DNA of 11,068 nt from Paracamarosporium sp. OC-R06-R3 (Eukaryota; Ascomycota; Dothideomycetes; Pleosporales; Didymosphaeriaceae), in NCBI GenBank assembly GCA_019828545.1, contig JACVRA010000335.1, forward strand, positions 590-11,657, in the 5' to 3' direction. Below are positions 1-7,846 of this stretch, one piece after another (positions within the stretch are counted from its first letter, which is position 1; every line of letters begins with the position of its first letter). The translations under genes and the position numbers were made by a program. The notes beneath the pieces are model-generated. The model had not been told where the DNA came from and did not search any database. It saw only the letters and a program-made list of their open reading frames with translations.

Positions 1-1018
1 ATCAGCCCCTCGATCTGGCGGCTGTATGCGCGCTTCAACGGCGAGAAGCAGCCCACGTCAAGTGGCTGCAGGAGGTGCGACGAATGTGGCGGCATGCAGA
101 GAGTATAGATATTGTTCTCCTTGCAGAGTGCTTGAAATTCGAGTGAGTTGTGGCTCTCATGGCCATCAAGTATGAGCAGCTGGCGTGCGCCTACTCTACG
201 CTCTACTGTATGCTTGATAAAGTGCCTTAGCCACTCTACTCCAAGCTCATTTGTTGTCCAGCCATTATCGCTAACTGCGAAAGCCCAGTCGTGTGGTATA
301 TTATTATCCTTGTACCAGGCAGAGAGGTGGTACTAGCCAGCAAAGATGATAAAGGGTGGGATTGCCCAGCCAGCAGCGTTAATTCCATGGATAGCTGTAA
401 CCCACTTACGATTGCCTGGCTGTACCGCTTTTGGCCTGCCTCGTCGCTCTGAGCCTGTGACAACAAGCTGAGCTAATATCCTGCCCATCATAAAGCCAGT
501 CTCGTCGAAGTTAAAGGTATCCTCATCGCAGATTCCATAGGTAGCTTTTGTGTACGCTACAAGGTCGAACCAGGCTTTAATTGTCTCAGGATCCTCACAT
601 AGAGCTCTCTGTCGATCGTACGGTCGATTAAAACGTGTAGTAAGGCTGTCTATCCGTTTAACAAAGTTGCGTGGCCACTTCTCACCCACCTGGCCAGCGC
701 CGCGCTTAGCAAGTAGTCTATTTGCCATATCTTAAACAGCACCTAGGGTAGGCGGAAACCCTCGCGAATCCAGGTCAAGTATATACCTAGTAATTACCTC
801 CTCTTCTAGCTTGGTAAGCTTCTTTGAATTAGGCTCGCAATTACGTCGCGTAGCAATTCCAGTGCGTCGTCGATTCATTGTTCGTTGAGAGACCTTATAC
901 GTAGAAGCAGCACATCTCTTACTCCGAATTTAATTGCGATTAAGAGCGGAGATAGCTAGGATAATATCTGCTTCGTTGTAGGGCGATTGGGTAATAGATG
1001 GTTGAGCTATTGTTGTTG
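1..1018 (-). pseudogene. Pogo/Fot1-like transposase (HTH_psq, CENP-B-type HTH, DDE_1), three in-frame stops, C-terminus off window
   Basis: One minus-strand frame runs from about 1018 to the window edge without a frameshift. In order it shows a psq-like helix-turn-helix near 960-880, a CENP-B/Tc5-type DNA-binding region near 780-650 (DLDSRGFPP, then MANRLLAKR, NFVKR, TRFNRPYDRQRA), and a DDE superfamily endonuclease core. The catalytic aspartates are all present: NFDETGF (Asp codon 504-506), LLILDGHESH (165-167) and LQPLDVGCF (57-59). Three stops interrupt it: TAA at 930-932, TAA at 732-734 and TAG at 333-335. Family members commonly have Gln at the last site (FAGQYHLSAWY), so CAA/CAG to TAA/TAG changes are likely, as RIP would produce. 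No ATG is visible at the expected start. Family assignment is strong; the Gln origin of the stops is inferred. Confidence 0.85.
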
Positions 1019-1050
1019 ATAGATGGCGCGTCGCGAAAAGCTCATGGGGT

Positions 1051-1081
1051 GGCGCGCTCGCTTGTCCGGCGCGCTCGCTTG
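1051..1081. repeat. Two 14-bp direct repeats, 17-bp period, at transposon end
   Basis: GGCGCGCTCGCTTG occurs at 1051-1064 and again at 1068-1081. Paired motifs near the tip of a pogo-like element are plausible transposase binding sites, because these transposases have a bipartite DNA-binding region. The binding role is inferred; the repeat itself is exact. Confidence 0.8.
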
Positions 1082-1088
1082 CCAGGTA

Positions 1089-1649
1089 CGTTATGCAACA
1101 AGAGTTTCACCTTGTTCGTGGAGCAGAATATCGCACCAACCAAGTTCGTGAGCTTCCGCATTGTTTTTTTTTTTTTTCAGTTTACAGGGTAGTATGTCTA
1201 GGCTCCCAATGAGCACAGCGGCGGTTCAGCATCGACGAGGGATCACAGTGGGTGTCAAAATCATAGAACTTTCTTGGCATTCTAACACCCTATTTAGTTA
1301 GCAGTGTGCCAAGCACCCCGCTGTGGATTTTGTGTTAGCCCGGTCGCCGACACGCGCTAGCCGAGCCAAGCTTCCGCCAGAGCCAAGCTTCCGGTGGAGC
1401 TAGGTAGTAGTAAGAACTATATCAACATGTCCAATCGACATCATCGCGGCTATGGGAAGCTGCCTTATGCGGCTGCCATCCCGACGAGTAGTTTCAGAAA
1501 ACCTCTGTTTCGCCCTGAAAAAGAAGTCCTGAATCAGAGATCCTCTGTCTTTTTGCACTGCATTCTTAACCTCGACGAGTAGTTTGTTGAAATGTGCCAA
1601 GAGGTGAATTAATTGAGGTATCGACGTAGGCAGGCAGTAGATAATACTA
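1089..1649. other. Gene-free, repeat-scarred intergenic stretch
   Basis: No convincing coding frame is seen; open frames of 60-66 codons overlap on both strands near 1394-1600 and resemble no family I know. The stretch holds a T14 run (1164-1177), a nested inverted repeat (CTTGGCA at 1273-1279 with TGCCAAG at 1307-1313, enclosing CTAAC/GTTAG), a paired 14-bp repeat at 1363-1393, and one copy of a 16-bp motif that recurs at 1819-1834. This is what an area of old transposon fragments looks like. Confidence 0.5.
1363..1393. repeat. Two 14-bp direct repeats, 17-bp period; possible relic transposon end
   Basis: GAGCCAAGCTTCCG occurs at 1363-1376 and 1380-1393, with the same 17-bp period as the paired motifs in the ends of both large transposons here. 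A TA lies just outside at 1358-1359. I could not find a matching inverted copy, so a relic or solo end is inferred. A longer form, GCCAAGCTTCCGGTGG, is at 1382-1397 and recurs in direct orientation at 1819-1834. Confidence 0.5.
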
Positions 1650-1791
1650 CCGTAGACTTTTGTTGATACCGGATGGAGCTAAATTAGCGTTAGCAAATCA
1701 AATCATCAAGCATAGCAGTAAAAGTGGGATTCGCAGCCTCTGATTAGCGGACGCTAATCCAGCCCCATCCGGTATCAGCAAAAGTCTACGG
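1650..1791. mobile_element. 142-bp MITE with 51-bp imperfect inverted repeats and TA target duplication
   Basis: The arm 1650-1700 matches the reverse complement of 1741-1791 at 44 of 51 positions, beginning with CCGTAGACTTTTG at both tips. TA dinucleotides at 1648-1649 and 1792-1793 form the target duplication expected for Tc1/mariner-type elements. Only 40 bp lie between the arms and there is no coding capacity, so it is a non-autonomous element. Five of the seven arm mismatches are transitions, and in all five the left arm has the T or A, which suggests RIP-like decay of that arm. The right arm contains its own palindrome, GATTAGCG-GA-CGCTAATC (1742-1759). The tips do not match either large transposon here, so its mobiliser is not in this window. 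Confidence 0.85.
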
Positions 1792-2085
1792 TATATATAA
1801 AGGTGGCTGGGAGCTTGTGCCAAGCTTCCGGTGGGGGATGGTGGGTCCACTCCGGTAGAAAGGCGCCATTCGATGAGTCATGCTCTACTACGTGAATCTG
1901 GGATCAGCTCTCAGACTGATCGTTGTTACATCTAGTACCGTTGCCAATGCGAAAGCCTGTTTATCTGATCTCTGGTTCCATCTTCACTCACCATGATGTC
2001 CCTGTTTTGTCATGAAATTACGTAGAGACTTTGATTTAGTGATTCTTCTTCATCAACGATTTATGTACATGTGAAGACTAAGTAA
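1792..2085. other. 3' flank of the HET-ankyrin gene, no gene seen
   Basis: Apart from the 16-bp repeat near 1819, nothing identifiable is visible. Part of it should be the 3' untranslated region of the minus-strand HET-ankyrin gene. Confidence 0.4.
1819..1834 (+). repeat. Second copy of 16-bp repeat GCCAAGCTTCCGGTGG
   Basis: This copy is identical to 1382-1397 and in the same orientation, so the two are direct repeats, not inverted ones; they bracket the MITE. They may be solo transposon ends or fragments of one dispersed repeat. Confidence 0.5.
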
Positions 2086-4875
2086 CTATTGAATATCGTC
2101 TTTAGCGCCTGCATACCGCAACAACTCGATAATTTCCTCGTTTCCTTCTGTTACAGCCGCCTTGAGTGCATTGCCGAAGGCTCCACCTTTGGCGTTGACA
2201 TCAGCGCCTGCATTCAGTAGTAACTTTACTGTTTCGCTGTTATATCGCTTATACGAAGCTGCTTGGAGTGCATTACCATACTCTCCACCCTGTGCGTTAA
2301 CATTGGCGCCTGTATCTAGTAGTATCTTTACTACTTCCTCGTGGCCTTCGTATGAAGCTGCCTGGAGTGCATTGCCCTTAATTCCACCTTGTGCGTTCAC
2401 ATCGGCGCCTGCATCTAGTAGTATCTTTACTAGTTCCTCATTCCCGAATTTGCACGAAGCCGCTTGGAGTGCATTGCCGAACTCTCCACCCTGTGCGTTA
2501 ACGTCAGCACCTGCATCCAGTAACAGCTTTACACTCTTCATGCTGCCTTCGCATAAAGCTGCTTGGAGGGCATTGCCGAACTCTCCACCCTGTGCGTTGA
2601 CATCGGCGCCTGCATCTAGTAGTAGCTTCACTACTACCTCATTCTTGTCTAGGCGTGAAGCCGCCTGTAGCGCATTGCCAAACTTTCCACCTTGTCTATT
2701 GACATCAGCGCCTGCATCCAGTAGCAGCCCCACTACTACCTTCCTGAATTTATATGAAGCCTCCAGGGCTGCTATATCATATGTGTAGTCCTCTGATAGT
2801 TCTGTGAGTCTTTCGTGGGAAGCTGCCTGCAATGCGTTGCCGAACTCTCCACCCGGTGCATTAACATCGGCGCCTGCAGCTAGTAGCAGCTCCACAACCC
2901 CTTTCTTGATTTTGTATGAAGTTGCTTGAAGTGCGTTGCCGAACACTCCACCTTGTGCATTGACGTCGGCGCCTGCAGCTAGTAGCAGCTTCACAACCCC
3001 TTCGTTGCCCTCATATGAAGCTGCTTGAAGTGCGTTGCCGAACACTCCACCTTGTGCATTGACATTGGCGCCTGCAGCTAGTAGTAGCTCTACAACCCCT
3101 GTATTGAGACGAAGTGAAGCTGCTTGGAGTGCGCTACCGTACTTTCCGCCCTGTGAATTAACCTCAGCACCTGCATCTAGTAGCACCTGTATAACTGCTA
3201 CTCTGCCTCTGTATGCAGCTGCCTGGAGCCCATTGCCGAATTCTCCGCCCTGTGCGTTAACATTAACGCCGGACTTTAGTAGCAGCTTCACCATATCCGG
3301 GCCTTTTGACTCTGAAATAAGGACTGGGCCCCGGTACCCTAATTTTGAGGTCTCCTGGAGTGCATTGCTGTGATATTCATCTTGTGCGTTCGAATGCATT
3401 AGTATAATCTCCACAGCCTGCTTGTGCCCTTCCACTATGGCACATCGGAGCGCCGAATGTCTCCAGTACATTTCTGCTTTATCAATTGCTTTGTTTAAGA
3501 ATAGTTGTTTCACGATCTGGTCGCAGCCTTTGAGTGCAGTCTTTAAAATGGCATGATTTCCGTCTCGAATGATCACTATCTTAACGTGCTGTTCAACGCT
3601 TCCCCATGGCATAACCAGTAGCTCTTGATCGTAATCTTGGTGTTCTGACGTCTCAATCGTGCGGTGGTCTGAAATAAGCTTGAGTACCTGGTTGTAACAT
3701 GTCTCTTGGTGTCGGAGATTTCTTTCTGGTCTCTCTTCAAACACAAACGATACTGAATCGCTAAGGACCTTTATGCCTTGAGTCATATCTGGATCTGCTA
3801 GTTCATCAAGCACGTCCCCTGATTGAAGACGTGGAAGAAGAATTTCTGTATTCTTCGTGTCTCGGGTTTTTATTACAAAACATGTTGTGTCTAACGTCGT
3901 GAAGGAGTCTATTATGTTAAGCATCTCATGAATTGCGAACGGTTTCGATCCAGAAGTTTTAGTAGATGCAGCAGCCTGAGTAGACCCAGCAGATTGAAAC
4001 AAATATGACATGGCTTCGTGAATGACCTCACAAGTCGGTCTCCGGTAATCTATGCTAATACGCAGCATGTCTAGAGGGTCTGATGACATGCCAAGCAGAG
4101 CATATATTTTGTCGCGTTCATCAGTCGCTTTGCTGCCGTGAAATTTGCGGAGAAGCGTGCGCAAGTCCCGTTCCTGGGCCCACCAGGACTCCGAGCGAGA
4201 AGAACTCGCCATAATGTCCAGTACTGGTAGACAATGCAGCGGAATCTCTTTCTCTGCCAAGACCAGAGACGGTGCGAGGACGAACGTTTCCGCCGGAATG
4301 GATCTAGTGCCACAACAGACATCGGCCTCTTGGGAATTAGCTGCCTCCTGTAAGATCCAGACCCTCGTAAACCATTGCCTATTTAACATTTGCAGTAGAC
4401 CGATACGATGGTCCTCCCAGCGGTAATCTGTGAGCATCCCTTGTCCTGGACGAAGTTGATCGAGCGCGTCCATCAAAGCTATGATATCTGGTGTTGCCTT
4501 GCCCAGCCAGACGAGAACTTTCTCAGCATTTCTGTAGATTTCTCCCATCTGCTGGACCTGGTGACCCTGCTCTTCTTTGTCGGCTTGGTTTATGCAGATC
4601 GCATCGATCCATAGAAAGCGATCTCTGTCAGGCCATCGCAAGCATTTTAGAGCCGCATACAGGTTGTCTGTTATCCAGAATTGCTCTTGGTTAAGCGTTA
4701 TACATTCGACGAGCTCGCTACTACCCCATGTGTAGGAGAGGGCTTCGTATGGAGTGTGCCCGTCGTTTAGCGTCTGTGTGAAGAGCTCACATTCGAGCTC
4801 GAGGCCTCTACGTTTTAACAGTTTCAGGAGTCGGAAAGTCGAGCCTTTAGGGCCGAGAGGCGTGTACTGGTACAT
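2086..4875 (-). CDS. HET-domain protein with C-terminal ankyrin repeats (heterokaryon-incompatibility type), about 929 aa
   Basis: HET domains are effectors of fungal self/non-self recognition that can trigger cell death. Numbering from the Met at 4875, the HET signature is clear: YEALSYTWGS (43-52), LWIDAICINQAD (88-99), MGEIYRNAEKVLVWLG (110-125), WFTRVWILQE (168-177) and DERDKIYALLG (252-262), which often follows the domain. A Ser/Thr/Ala-rich linker (about 294-311) leads to a middle region I cannot assign. Divergent ankyrin-like segments follow, then eleven highly similar repeats (539-925) built on VNAQGGEFGNALQAAS and VVKLLLDAGAD. I chose the Met at 4875 because MYQYTPLG is a usual HET-protein start and A is at -3; an in-frame Met at 4980 would add 35 less typical residues. 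No intron, frameshift or stop is seen. There is no NACHT or NB-ARC motif, so this is not an NLR. Confidence 0.9.
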   Translation of the reverse strand: MYQYTPLGPKGSTFRLLKLLKRRGLELECELFTQTLNDGHTPYEALSYTWGSSELVECITLNQEQFWITDNLYAALKCLRWPDRDRFLWIDAICINQADKEEQGHQVQQMGEIYRNAEKVLVWLGKATPDIIALMDALDQLRPGQGMLTDYRWEDHRIGLLQMLNRQWFTRVWILQEAANSQEADVCCGTRSIPAETFVLAPSLVLAEKEIPLHCLPVLDIMASSSRSESWWAQERDLRTLLRKFHGSKATDERDKIYALLGMSSDPLDMLRISIDYRRPTCEVIHEAMSYLFQSAGSTQAAASTKTSGSKPFAIHEMLNIIDSFTTLDTTCFVIKTRDTKNTEILLPRLQSGDVLDELADPDMTQGIKVLSDSVSFVFEERPERNLRHQETCYNQVLKLISDHRTIETSEHQDYDQELLVMPWGSVEQHVKIVIIRDGNHAILKTALKGCDQIVKQLFLNKAIDKAEMYWRHSALRCAIVEGHKQAVEIILMHSNAQDEYHSNALQETSKLGYRGPVLISESKGPDMVKLLLKSGVNVNAQGGEFGNGLQAAAYRGRVAVIQVLLDAGAEVNSQGGKYGSALQAASLRLNTGVVELLLAAGANVNAQGGVFGNALQAASYEGNEGVVKLLLAAGADVNAQGGVFGNALQATSYKIKKGVVELLLAAGADVNAPGGEFGNALQAASHERLTELSEDYTYDIAALEASYKFRKVVVGLLLDAGADVNRQGGKFGNALQAASRLDKNEVVVKLLLDAGADVNAQGGEFGNALQAALCEGSMKSVKLLLDAGADVNAQGGEFGNALQAASCKFGNEELVKILLDAGADVNAQGGIKGNALQAASYEGHEEVVKILLDTGANVNAQGGEYGNALQAASYKRYNSETVKLLLNAGADVNAKGGAFGNALKAAVTEGNEEIIELLRYAGAKDDIQ
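2101..3261 (-). repeat. Tandem array of eleven ankyrin-like units (99/102 bp)
   Basis: Successive units begin at the Val of VNAQ. Their lengths in order are 33, 33, 33, 33, 54, 34, 33, 34, 33, 34 and a final unit of about 33 residues. The conserved frame is VN-x2-GG-x2-GNALQAAS, six or seven variable residues, then VVKLLLDAGAD. NALQAAS replaces the TPLHLAA of textbook ankyrin repeats; this form is common in fungal HET/ankyrin proteins. Variation is concentrated between the two helices and at the residue after GG. The fifth unit (2704-2865) carries 21 extra residues. Confidence 0.9.
4345..4749 (-). other. HET domain
   Basis: This segment encodes the conserved block from YEALSYTWGS through LWIDAICINQAD to WFTRVWILQE. 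All the usual landmarks are present and uninterrupted, so the effector module is likely functional. Confidence 0.9.
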
Positions 4876-5781
4876 TTTTGAAGCCGATGGGCGAGTTTTC
4901 CTGGCACCGGAAATACTTGTGTAAGACGCTGACGTAGCGTGCAAAAAGTCGGAGACCCCTTCAAAAATAACGTAAAGCAAGTTACGATCAATTCGAGAGA
5001 ATCAGGATGGAAAGGAGACACAAATGTCTAGATAGGCAGAAATGAGGATTGGCAAGTATGCTGAAGCGGCTAATCTCGAGCTAAGCCTCAGCCTCGCCAT
5101 GCGAAAGCCAGGCAGCAATAAGTGGCCAAGTAATCGGCGCATCACCCAATTTCAGGAACGGCAGAGCACAGCCACGAGGCTGCATCCTTTAGTGTCGTTG
5201 AGCACACCGGCCAGGTGAGGGGGCCAGGCAGCGAGAACCGGTGAGCGTCTGGTGGGAATCTATGGTGGTGTCAGATTATGTACTGGGCTGCTAAAAGGGC
5301 CCGGAAAGCTCAAAAGCCCATGGACTGAACCAAAAATCTAACATGTGGTTTAGAATTTATTGTGGTGTTGCTCTCCCCCAGACGAAAATAGGTACATACC
5401 AAGCGCCGCCCCAAATCCACCAACCAATCAGCTGCCGCATCCCCAGACCATGTCAACGCGGCGGCAAGCGGAACGGCGAGCAATGCAGTTCCTCCCTGGG
5501 TGTGAAACCATCTCTTAAGCGCTGGCAGCGAGTGTTTACGCGCGCTGACGGGTGCCTGGGATAGTGTGCGTTGCGCTGTTGCATAAAACAGCATTCGCCC
5601 CCGGTTGGAAACGTCAAGCGGATCTGGATCCACTCCAAACACATTCTTTCCCCAACGTTTATTCTTTCTTCCAGGCTGTGCCTGTCTTTGACTTACCGGT
5701 GCTGTGCATCCTTACAACGACCAACAGAGTAAACAAATCAAAAACACATCAACCACGTAATAATCACTAAACAGCGACAAC
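4876..5781. promoter_or_regulatory. Divergent intergenic region between the HET-ankyrin and secreted-protein genes
   Basis: About 900 bp holds the 5' flanks of both genes. A CCAATCAG box, the consensus of the fungal CCAAT-binding complex, is at 5424-5431. A CT-rich tract (5643-5672) lies about 110-140 bp upstream of the secreted-protein ATG; such tracts often precede transcription starts in filamentous fungi. No clear TATA box is seen for either gene. A minus-strand open frame at 5310-5642 (110 codons) with a hydrophobic stretch is not supported well enough to call. No repeat or transposon end is obvious. The regulatory roles are inferred from sequence only. Confidence 0.45.
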
Positions 5782-6108
5782 ATGCACGCCAGTCTAATCC
5801 TTCTCGTTGCATTTCTCGCGGCTTCCGCTGTTGCTGCGCCTATGCCAATCCAATCACCAGCCGAAAGCCCGGAGCTTTTGAAGGTTCGAAGAGTAAACGA
5901 AAACACCATCATTCCTGCTGTTGAGAACTTGAAGCGCGAGATTCTCGAACGGTTAGACACGATTGTCTTGCGTTCCATCCCCGACGACGAACAGAACCAA
6001 AGCTTCGAATTGTCAAACGACAAGCGCGAACCGGAGGCCCGTCAATATAGCGGCCCATCAGCGAACTACCGACGTGACTCATATGAAGCCGATGTAGACG
6101 ACGAGTAG
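5782..6108 (+). CDS. Small secreted protein with dibasic processing sites, 108 aa, function unknown
   Basis: I recognise no family. The first 19 residues form a typical signal peptide: a hydrophobic core, LILLVAFLAASAV, then a V-A-A cleavage site before PMPIQSP. The rest is hydrophilic and acidic with no cysteine, so it is not a disulfide-stabilised effector. Dibasic pairs that Kex2-like proteases could cut are RR 36-37, KR 51-52, KR 81-82 and RR 97-98. KREPEA (81-86) resembles the KR plus acidic X-Ala/X-Pro spacers that Kex2 and dipeptidyl aminopeptidase trim in peptide-pheromone and some RiPP precursors; it would leave a short segment, RQYSGPSANY, before the next RR. The start has a good context (ACAACATGC, A at -3) and the gene needs no intron. 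The peptide idea is inference; a plain secreted protein is equally possible. Confidence 0.7.
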   Translation: MHASLILLVAFLAASAVAAPMPIQSPAESPELLKVRRVNENTIIPAVENLKREILERLDTIVLRSIPDDEQNQSFELSNDKREPEARQYSGPSANYRRDSYEADVDDE

Positions 6109-6724
6109 AGAAGGAGTCGTGGAGAATATGGGTGGGATGCTATCTTTGCCTTGTTTATTTCTCTTTGTCTAGTCCGTGGGGTTAGGAAGAGGCAAGGTTT
6201 GAGATATGAACAGGAACTATTTAGCGCGCCATAGCATCTAATGTTGTCTGCCCTGTTTTGCATTCGAGAGTAGCAGCCACCAGAGACTGAAACGAATGGC
6301 CTCGACATGACTGATGTAGACCCCGAACAGATGACGATCTCTACCTCTGCAATAGCACAAATAAGTTACTAGGTTCTGCTGATACTCACCTCACACTCAC
6401 GAGTTTAGTTAACACGGTCTATTAAATCGGAATATACCCGAAGTTCATGTGATCAAATATCTATGATTAAGTTGTACCGCTGCAAACACGATTTTCCAAG
6501 CGTCACATGTCCTCGGCGACTTATATCCAGCCTGGCGGCGGCTTCGGTTTATGCACAGTTGGTGATAGAATATACCCTGAGATCCTCCATTTCTTCGTCG
6601 AAAGCATCCTGACGTTCATCTCCTTAGCCTTAGCGCGTGGCGTGCCTTGGCCCCGTGAAGTCGATATCTTCTATTGCATCTCGTCAGGTAATCTATAGAG
6701 GAGTGTTGCAATAGCGGAATTTTC
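6109..6724. other. Convergent intergenic region, no gene seen
   Basis: This holds the 3' flanks of the secreted-protein gene (plus) and the DUF3176 pseudogene (minus). A 63-codon open frame at 6507-6698 has no features of a gene. I see no repeat, RNA gene or regulatory motif. Confidence 0.4.
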
Positions 6725-6964
6725 CTAGACACCACCCTGATTGCTCTCCATTGAAGTGCGTATCACAGTTCCCAAAAGGAAGATCAAGGTTAGTCCTAGT
6801 AGTGCCAAAGGGAGAGTGAGCCACACCCAGCGAACCTCTACATAGGTCTCTTGGCTGAAAGTTTTCCCCAAGACCGCATCGCTGCTCGACTGCCGCATGA
6901 AATTCGTCATTACCGTTGCGAGTCTTTCCACGTGATGGGCCACGTTGTTGGGTGTAGACCATGG

Positions 6965-6972
6965 ATTGATTG
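6965..6972 (-). repeat. CAAT-CAAT tandem duplication causing a frameshift
   Basis: On the minus strand CAAT occurs twice in tandem here. Upstream, the frame reads YKREFN; downstream, the family-like sequence PWSTPNNVAHHVERLAT is in the next frame. Counting a single CAAT makes the two run on as FNPWSTPNNV, the order seen in relatives as I recall them, so a 4-bp duplication is the simplest cause. Confidence 0.7.
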
Positions 6973-7785
6973 AATTCGCGTTTATAAGGTTCATCGTCCC
7001 AGAACTTGTACTTCAATAATGGTTTCGACTTGTTGTTTGAAAGCGTGGCAAACGATGGCAAATAGTCATCGAAAATGGCGAGGATGCTCATAGCTGTTTC
7101 GTTCGATGCCCCGTAACTAGAAACATTGCCCTGACCGTCACGTGCTCGAGGATCGACGGTAATACTCTGCAAGTATTGCATCTTCCCAGTGTCTCTGGGA
7201 TCGTTGGTGTCGGGCGCGATGAAGCTCCAGGGAAATGGGCCCGCAGTTGTGTTGATGAAGCGGTCTTTGACGATTTCATTGTACGTCGCCTCGTGATAGG
7301 ATGACTCGATCGTTTTGACGCACCACGACAGGACGCACTCGAGCGCTTGTGGTCTCTGGTATTGGAAAACACTCTTCAATACGCTCTCTTGGTCTTCTCC
7401 TTCTGCTGTTGTAACGACCACGAAATTGTTGATTGGATTCCGAATATGCTTGAAGTTTATGAATCCACTCCAGTAAGTTCTTCGGCTAGCGTCAGTGATG
7501 AGTGGTAAGGTTCGTGTGGTCAAAACCTCCCCAGTGGACCGGTTGGATGAGGAATCCACCTGGTAACCTAACATGAGCATCGGCCTCTCACTGGTCGCGT
7601 TGAAAAACCATCCGCACATCGTCCTATTCTCATATGGGATGGATTGAGTTGCATTCTGGATCCAATCCAAATTGGCACCAAGGCGGCCAAAATCCAGCAT
7701 ATCGGCCATATCGGCCACATCTGCACAGTCGCTGCATACGCCGAACGTTTCATAAGGCTTCCAGTCACAGTCGCTGGTTAGGCAA

Positions 7786-7846
7786 CTAGATGCGTAGGTT
7801 GAAAATTAGTTCAGTCATACCTGACCTGTACCAGGGCTTTACGTAC
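7786..7846 (-). other. Probable 61-bp GT-AG intron in the DUF3176 pseudogene
   Basis: On the minus strand a donor GTACGT (from 7846) pairs with acceptor CTAG ending at 7786; CTAAT at 7809-7805 would be the branch site, about 20 nt from the acceptor. Splicing gives QYP joined to CLTSDCDW, the spacing I expect before this Cys-rich part of the family. However, the frame it requires upstream has a TGA about 26 bases before the donor, and the long upstream frame instead ends at TAG 7856-7858. A weaker donor, GTAGCC at 7859 (74-bp intron), would join the long frame directly but gives a poorer family match. Confidence 0.5.

Larger units (their letters stand above)
1..1086 (-). mobile_element. pogo/Fot1-like DNA transposon, 5' part (truncated by window edge)
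   Basis: A Tc1/mariner-superfamily element of the fungal pogo/Fot1 type, read on the minus strand. The inferred 5' terminus is at 1086, next to a TA (1087-1088) that would be the target duplication. The terminal region (about 1041-1086) carries a 14-base motif, GGCGCGCTCGCTTG on the plus strand, twice with a 17-bp period (1051-1064 and 1068-1081), followed inward by CCACCCCA on the minus strand. The complete element at 8912-11030 has the same kind of end: two motif copies 17 bp apart and then CCACCCCA. The other end lies left of position 1, so the terminus is inferred by analogy and could not be tested against a partner repeat. Confidence 0.75.

Noticed and set aside
1394..1600. Overlapping short open frames on both strands
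   Set aside because: They are no longer than about 66 codons, overlap each other, and have no recognisable motif.
2162..3373. Plus-strand repetitive Ser/Ala/Pro-rich open frames
   Set aside because: They are the antisense of the ankyrin repeat array; the periodicity comes from the real gene.
5310..5642. Minus-strand open frame of 110 codons with a hydrophobic stretch (LLAVPLAAALTW)
   Set aside because: It matches no family I know, lies in the divergent promoter region, is overlapped by open frames on the other strand, and has no independent sign of being coding.
5712..6023. Minus-strand open frame opposite the secreted protein
   Set aside because: The plus strand has a signal peptide and a good start context, so this is its shadow.
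5782..6108. Mating alpha-pheromone precursor
   Set aside because: The core lacks the Trp/Cys-containing pheromone sequence and is not repeated.
6507..6698. Plus-strand open frame of 63 codons between the convergent genes
   Set aside because: It has no family resemblance, no signal peptide and no context supporting a gene.
6800..7010. An intron to bridge the DUF3176 frame change
   Set aside because: The only donor-like site (GTACAAG near 7005) has no suitable acceptor without removing the well-conserved NNVAHHVERLAT stretch; a 4-bp duplication is simpler.
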